In this document: positions 49,313-53,360 of the stretch, piece by piece
Position numbering within the stretch: position 1 is the stretch's first letter
Layout: every line of letters begins with the position of its first letter
Origin: an uncultured Opitutales bacterium
GTDB lineage: Bacteria > Verrucomicrobiota > Verrucomicrobiia > Opitutales > Seribacteraceae
Length of the DNA stretch: 53,360 nt
Direction of reading: 5' to 3'
Assembly (NCBI GenBank): GCA_943787575.1
Contig: CALSMY010000016.1
Coordinates: 1-53,360, forward strand
The notes under the pieces: model-generated
Told to the model about the DNA's origin: nothing
Seen by the model: only the letters and a program-made list of their open reading frames with translations
Databases searched by the model: none
Translations under genes and position numbers: made by a program

Positions 49313-52300
49313 CTAAAAATCTATATGCTTTTCAAGATGCTTGACCGCTGCGTCACTGAGTTCTGTCAGGCCAGAAAGGTTAAGGTCACCCTGACATTTC
49401 GCCAAACTCTCGGCGGCTGCGTCACTGAGTTCTGTCAGGCCAGAAAGGTCAAGGTCACCCTGATATTTCGATAAACTCTCGGCGGCTGCGTCACTGAGTT
49501 CTGTCAGGCCATAAAGGTTAAGGTCACCCTGACATTTCGATAAACTCTCGGCGGCTGCGTCACTGAGTTCTGTCAGGCCATAAAGGTTAAGGTCACCCTG
49601 ATGTTTCGAAAAACTCTCAGCGGCTGCGTCACTGAGTTCTGTCAGGCCATCAAGGTATAGGTCACCCTGATGTTTCGAAAAACTCTCAGCGGCTGCATCA
49701 CTGAGTTCTGTCAGGTCATAAAGGTATAGGTCACCCTTATATTTCGCCAAACTCTCAGCGGCTGCATCACTGAGTTCCTTCAGGCCAGAAAGGTCAAGGT
49801 CACCCTGATATTTCGATAAACTCTCGGCGGCTGCGTCACTGAGTTCTGTCAGGCCAGAAAGGTTAAGGTCACCCTGACATTTCGCCAAACTCTCGGCGGC
49901 TGCGTCACTGAGTTCTGTCAGGCCATAAAGGTTAAGGTCACCCTGACATTTCGCCAAACTCTCGGCGGCTGCGTCACTGAGTTCTGTCAGGCCATAAAGG
50001 TTAAGGTCACCCTGACATTTCGCCAAACTCTCAGCGGCTGCGTCACTGAGTTCTGTCAGGCCAGAAAGGTTAAGGTCACCCTGACATTTCGCCAAACTCT
50101 CGGCGGCTGCGTCACTGAGCTCTGTCAGGCCAGAAAGATTAAGGTCAGCCTGACATTTCGCCAAACTCTCAGCGGCTGCGTCACTGAGTTCTGTCAGGCC
50201 AGAAAGGTCAAGGCGACCCCGATGTTTCGAAAAACTCTCGGCGGCTGCGTCACTGAGTTCCGTCAGGCCAGAAAGGTTAAGGTCACCCTGATGTTTCGAA
50301 AAACTCTCAGCGGCTGCGTCACTGAGTTTCCTCAGGCCAGGAAGGTTGAGGTCACCCTTATATTTCGATAAACTCTCGGCGGCTGCATCACTTAATTCCG
50401 TCAGGCCAGAAAGGTATAGGCGACCCTTATATTTCGCCAAACTCTCGGCGGCTGCGTCACTGAGTTTCCTCAGGCCATAAAGGTTAAGGTCACCCTGACA
50501 TTTCGCCAAACTCTCGGCGGCTGCGTCACTGAGTTCCGTCAGGCCAGGAAGGTTGAGGTCACCCTTATATTTCGCCAAACTCTCAGCGGCTGCGTCACTG
50601 AGTTTCCTCAGGCCAGGAAGGTTGAGGTCACCCTTATATTTCGCCAAACTCTCAGCGGCTGCGTCACTGAGTTTCCTCAGGCCAGGAAGGTTGAGGTCAC
50701 CCTTATATTTCGATAAACTCTCGGCGGCTGCATCACTTAATTCCGTCAGGCCAGAAAGGTATAGGTCACCCTTATATTTCGATAAACTCTCGGCGGCTGC
50801 GTCACTGAGTTTCCTCAGGCCATAAAGGTTAAGGTCACCCTGACATTTCGCCAAACTCTCGGCGGCTGCGTCACTGAGTTCTGTCAGACCAGAAAGGCTT
50901 AGGCGACCCCGATGTTTCGAAAAACTCTCGGCGGCTGCGTCACTGAGTTCTGTCAGGCCAGATAGGTGAAGGTCACCCTGATGTTTCGATAAACTCTCGG
51001 CGGCTGCATCACTTAATTCCGTCAGGCCAGAAAGGTATAGCTCACCCTTATATTTCGCCAAACTCTCGGCGGCTGCGTCACTGAGTTCTGTCAGACCAGA
51101 AAGGCTTAGGCGACCCCGATGTTTCGAAAAACTCTCAGCGGCTGCATCACTCAATTCCGTTAGGCCAGAAAGGTCAAGGTCACCCTTATATTTCGCCAAA
51201 CTCTCGGCTGCTGCATCACTGAGTTCTGTCAGACCAGAAAGGCTTAGGCGACCCCGATGTTTCGAAAAACTCTCGGCGGCTGCATCACTGAGTTCCGTCA
51301 GGCCAGAAAGGTCAAGGTCACCCTTATATTTCGCCAAACTCTCAGCGGCTGCGTCACTGAGTTCCGTCAGGCCAGATAGGTTAAGGTCACCCTTATATTT
51401 CGCCAAACTCTCGGCGGCTGCGTCACTGAGTTCTGTCAGGCCAGAAAGGTCAAGGTCACCCTTATATTTCGCCAAACTCTCAGCGGCTGCGTCACTGAGT
51501 TCTGTCAGGCCATCAAGGTTAAGGTCACCCTTATATTTCGAAAAACTCTCAGCGGCTGCATCACTGAGTTCTGTCAGGCAATCAAGGTTAAGGTCACCCT
51601 GATGTTTCGATAAACTCTCAGCGGCTGCATCACTGAGTTCTGTCAGGCAATCAAGGTTAAGGTCACCCTGATGTTTCGATAAACTCTCAGCGGCTGCGTC
51701 ACTGAGTTCTTCCAGGCCAGAAAGGTTGAGGTCACCCTTATATTTCGCCAAACTCTCAGCGGCTGCATCACTTAATTCCGTCAGGCCAGAAAGGTATAGG
51801 TCACCCTTATATTTCGCCAAACTCTCGGCGGCTGCGTCACTGAGTTCCGTCAGGCCAGATAGGTTAAGGTCACCCTTATATTTCGCCAAACTCTCGGCTG
51901 CTGCGTCACTGAGTTCTGTCAGGCCATAAAGGTCAAGGTCACCCTTATGTTTCGATAAACTCTCAGCGGCTGCGTCACTGAGTTCTGTCAGGCCAGAAAG
52001 GTCAAGGTCACCCTTATATTTCGCCAAACTCTCAGCGGCTGCGTCACTGAGTTCCGTCAGGCCAGATAGGTTAAGGTCACCCTTATATTTCGCCAAACTC
52101 TCAGCGGCTGCATCACTGAGTTCTGTCAGACCAGAAAGGCTTAGGCGACCCCGATGTTTCGCCAAACTCTCAGCGGCTGCATCACTCAATTCCGTTAGGC
52201 CAGAAAGGTCAAGGTCACCCTTATATTTCGCCAAACTCTCGGCTGCTGCATCACTGAGTTCTGTCAGACCAGAAAGGCTTAGGCGACCCCGATGTTTCGC

Positions 52301-53020
52301 CAAACTCTCGGCTGCTGCGTCACTGAGTTCTGTCAGGCCATAAAGGTCAAGGTCACCCTTATGTTTCGATAAACTCTCAGCGGCTGCGTCACTGAGTTCT
52401 GTCAGGCCATAAAGTTTAAGGCCACCCTTATGTTTTGACAAACTCTGGGCCGCCGCGTCACTTAGCTCCGTAAGTTCATAAAGGGAATCATACAAAGTTA
52501 ATGATTCAAGTTTTGTAAATTTACTTAATACATTGAGGTACTTAAAATCACCACCATTTCTAATCGTAAGTTTAGAAATATTTGAAGGTCTGATGCTCTC
52601 ATCAATCTTAGGCTGATGCTCTGGTTGGAGAAGAATTAACAGGTCGAAAAAGAAGCTAGTGGATCCATACATCCAATCGGGTAACTCAAGTTCTCCATTT
52701 TGTGGGTGTATGCGACAACCTTCAAGTAATTGAGCGATAACATCCTGTGATTGTAATCCTAAGACTAAATCCAATGCTACATTTGCCTGACCTTTCTCGA
52801 CAAGGTTCTTAATTTTGGGAACTTGTTCCTGAACTTCCTGATTGAGGCTTTTTTCGGTACCGAGCAACGGCAATAATTCTTCCAGAATTACCCAGCTATT
52901 TTGACCTTTAGTCCATACCAAATCATTTTTGGAAACCAAGCCATTCCCAAGAAAGGAATGGATCGAATCTTCGGAATAAGGGCCGTAGTTCTGCCCTCGG
53001 CGATGAATATAGAATCTCAT
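49313..53020 (-). CDS. GYF_2-domain protein with about 46 tandem 23-residue leucine-rich repeats
   Basis: 1235 residues. Residues 1-54 form a GYF_2-type domain (YGPYSEDSIHSFLGNGL, DLVWTKGQNSWVILEELL). Residues about 55-182 are a non-repeated helical and early LRR-like region (SNISKLTIRNG, FTKLESLTLYD). From residue 183 the protein is a run of 23-residue units of consensus LTELSDAAAESLAKYKGDLN plus LSG, 45 full copies and a divergent C-terminal cap (AAVKHLEKHIDF). No signal peptide is evident; GYF_2 proteins of this kind are often cytoplasmic or membrane-associated. The repeats should form a long solenoid suited to binding. Ligand and function are unknown. The start ATG 53020 precedes the GYF_2 domain directly. 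Confidence 0.85.
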   Translation of the reverse strand: MRFYIHRRGQNYGPYSEDSIHSFLGNGLVSKNDLVWTKGQNSWVILEELLPLLGTEKSLNQEVQEQVPKIKNLVEKGQANVALDLVLGLQSQDVIAQLLEGCRIHPQNGELELPDWMYGSTSFFFDLLILLQPEHQPKIDESIRPSNISKLTIRNGGDFKYLNVLSKFTKLESLTLYDSLYELTELSDAAAQSLSKHKGGLKLYGLTELSDAAAESLSKHKGDLDLYGLTELSDAAAESLAKHRGRLSLSGLTELSDAAAESLAKYKGDLDLSGLTELSDAAAESLAKHRGRLSLSGLTELSDAAAESLAKYKGDLNLSGLTELSDAAAESLAKYKGDLDLSGLTELSDAAAESLSKHKGDLDLYGLTELSDAAAESLAKYKGDLNLSGLTELSDAAAESLAKYKGDLYLSGLTELSDAAAESLAKYKGDLNLSGLEELSDAAAESLSKHQGDLNLDCLTELSDAAAESLSKHQGDLNLDCLTELSDAAAESFSKYKGDLNLDGLTELSDAAAESLAKYKGDLDLSGLTELSDAAAESLAKYKGDLNLSGLTELSDAAAESLAKYKGDLDLSGLTELSDAAAESFSKHRGRLSLSGLTELSDAAAESLAKYKGDLDLSGLTELSDAAAESFSKHRGRLSLSGLTELSDAAAESLAKYKGELYLSGLTELSDAAAESLSKHQGDLHLSGLTELSDAAAESFSKHRGRLSLSGLTELSDAAAESLAKCQGDLNLYGLRKLSDAAAESLSKYKGDLYLSGLTELSDAAAESLSKYKGDLNLPGLRKLSDAAAESLAKYKGDLNLPGLRKLSDAAAESLAKYKGDLNLPGLTELSDAAAESLAKCQGDLNLYGLRKLSDAAAESLAKYKGRLYLSGLTELSDAAAESLSKYKGDLNLPGLRKLSDAAAESFSKHQGDLNLSGLTELSDAAAESFSKHRGRLDLSGLTELSDAAAESLAKCQADLNLSGLTELSDAAAESLAKCQGDLNLSGLTELSDAAAESLAKCQGDLNLYGLTELSDAAAESLAKCQGDLNLYGLTELSDAAAESLAKCQGDLNLSGLTELSDAAAESLSKYQGDLDLSGLKELSDAAAESLAKYKGDLYLYDLTELSDAAAESFSKHQGDLYLDGLTELSDAAAESFSKHQGDLNLYGLTELSDAAAESLSKCQGDLNLYGLTELSDAAAESLSKYQGDLDLSGLTELSDAAAESLAKCQGDLNLSGLTELSDAAVKHLEKHIDF
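49316..52474 (-). repeat. 69-bp tandem repeat array (about 45.8 copies) encoding the LRR units
   Basis: The units are near-identical on the DNA level and keep a 69-bp register with no indels. Each includes the string CTCTCGGCGGCTGCGTCACT (plus strand) or a one- to two-base variant. Some units are exact or near-exact duplicates, such as units 27-28 and 36-37, and a three-unit block is repeated (about 50887-50681 and 50542-50336). Confidence 0.95.
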
Positions 53021-53074
53021 AAACTTTTTATTTAATTATCTGATGTTAGAGTTATTAGAGACAAGAAGAAAGTT

Positions 53075-53095
53075 GCCCGACTTAATGGCTCGGGC
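53075..53095 (-). terminator. Weak hairpin downstream of the partial gene, possible terminator
   Basis: GCCCGA (53075-53080) pairs with TCGGGC (53090-53095) around a 9-base loop. On the minus strand it lies about 60 bp after the stop of the partial gene and is followed by a pyrimidine-rich but not pure T stretch, so termination is only possible. Confidence 0.35.
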
Positions 53096-53153
53096 GAACC
53101 TTAATGTGTTAATCTTAATTCACTACCAGCTAAACTTAATATTTTATTAAAAG

Positions 53154-53360
53154 CTAAACTTTTATAAGTGTTTCATGGTGCCTCTTCCTCTCTTGTAAGC
53201 GATAGAGTGATTCCTGCTTTTTCTTTTCGACAAACTCAGAAAACCCGGACTTCGATTTGTCTCCTTTCTCCGAGATAGATATGGGCGTTCCCCCTTCCTG
53301 GTCGTAGACGATTCCATCGAGCATACGAACGATGGGTATAATTACCTCAGAAGTCTTAAA
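53154..53360 (-). CDS. C-terminal end of an unrecognised protein (gene runs out of the window)
   Basis: The minus strand is open from the window edge to TAG at 53156-53154, giving 68 residues with coding-like composition: VIIPIVRMLDGIVYDQEGG, an SEKGDKSKSG linker and a strongly charged helical tail (EFVEKKKQESLYRLQERKR) ending HHETLIKV. The N-terminus lies beyond the window, so no family can be assigned. It reads in the same direction as the LRR gene and lies 133 bp upstream of it. Confidence 0.55.
   Translation of the reverse strand, partial: FKTSEVIIPIVRMLDGIVYDQEGGTPISISEKGDKSKSGFSEFVEKKKQESLYRLQERKRHHETLIKV

Noticed and set aside
50553-51929. Plus-strand ORFs inside the repeat array (50553-50825 and 51726-51929)
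   Set aside because: They are antisense images of the 69-bp repeat, with no start context or recognisable family; the minus strand carries the 1235-residue gene.
49316-52474. Regular 69-bp periodicity suggesting a CRISPR array
   Set aside because: The repeats are contiguous with no unique spacers and are read through as one long open frame of LRR units.

Overview
The window looks like a chromosomal segment of a Verrucomicrobiota bacterium, perhaps Opitutae/Puniceicoccales-like. The lineage is inferred from content: a DapL-type diaminopimelate aminotransferase, a Minf_1886-family protein (known mainly from Planctomycetes and Verrucomicrobia), a giant PVC-type CxxCH cytochrome fused to dehydrogenase and SGNH-like modules, and a GYF_2 protein with 23-residue leucine-rich repeats. 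LpxK indicates a Gram-negative envelope.

Layout. 1-4.7 kb: end of dapL, a Sel1-repeat protein, small zinc-ribbon, HTH and ribbon-helix-helix proteins, and class II aldolase. 4.7-15 kb: a DUF255/thioredoxin-like protein, mutL split by a frameshift, a lipoprotein aldose 1-epimerase, glycogen phosphorylase, a DUF3108 protein, a LysR regulator and a YggS-family PLP protein. 15-21.3 kb (minus strand): SNF2 helicase, alaS, leuB. 21.4-29.8 kb (plus strand): nusA-infB-rbfA, then dnaK-groES-groEL, so translation/transcription factors and major chaperones lie side by side. 29.8-39.5 kb: lipA, a cysteine-less FmdB-like protein, topB, a class V aminotransferase, panD, lpxK, hemE, hemF and a cNMP/pseudo-receiver/STAS-like protein. 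39.6-45.6 kb: a flavoprotein disulfide reductase, the PVC heme protein and a YugP-type metallopeptidase. 45.7-48.7 kb: a frameshifted rhamnulokinase, a frameshifted nickel superoxide dismutase and an HDOD protein whose start is also disturbed. 48.8-53.4 kb: tRNA-Arg(UCU), an integration-site-like spacer, a 3.7-kb gene made of about 46 near-identical 69-bp repeats, and the end of an unknown gene.

The most notable signals are: (1) the hyper-repetitive LRR gene, whose unit-to-unit variation is confined to a few positions; (2) a cluster of single-base frameshifts in rhaB, sodN and the HDOD gene, alongside a broken mutL and a G6-tract frameshift in the DUF3108 gene, which could mean either a mismatch-repair-deficient lineage or local sequence error; (3) a nickel SOD precursor whose signal peptide would be cut exactly before the metal-binding His1; (4) an intrinsic terminator inside the nusA leader; (5) helically phased GTGTCA repeats upstream of dnaK; (6) a pseudo-receiver with Ser in place of the phospho-acceptor Asp. 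Functional calls rest on motif reading only; no database search was run.
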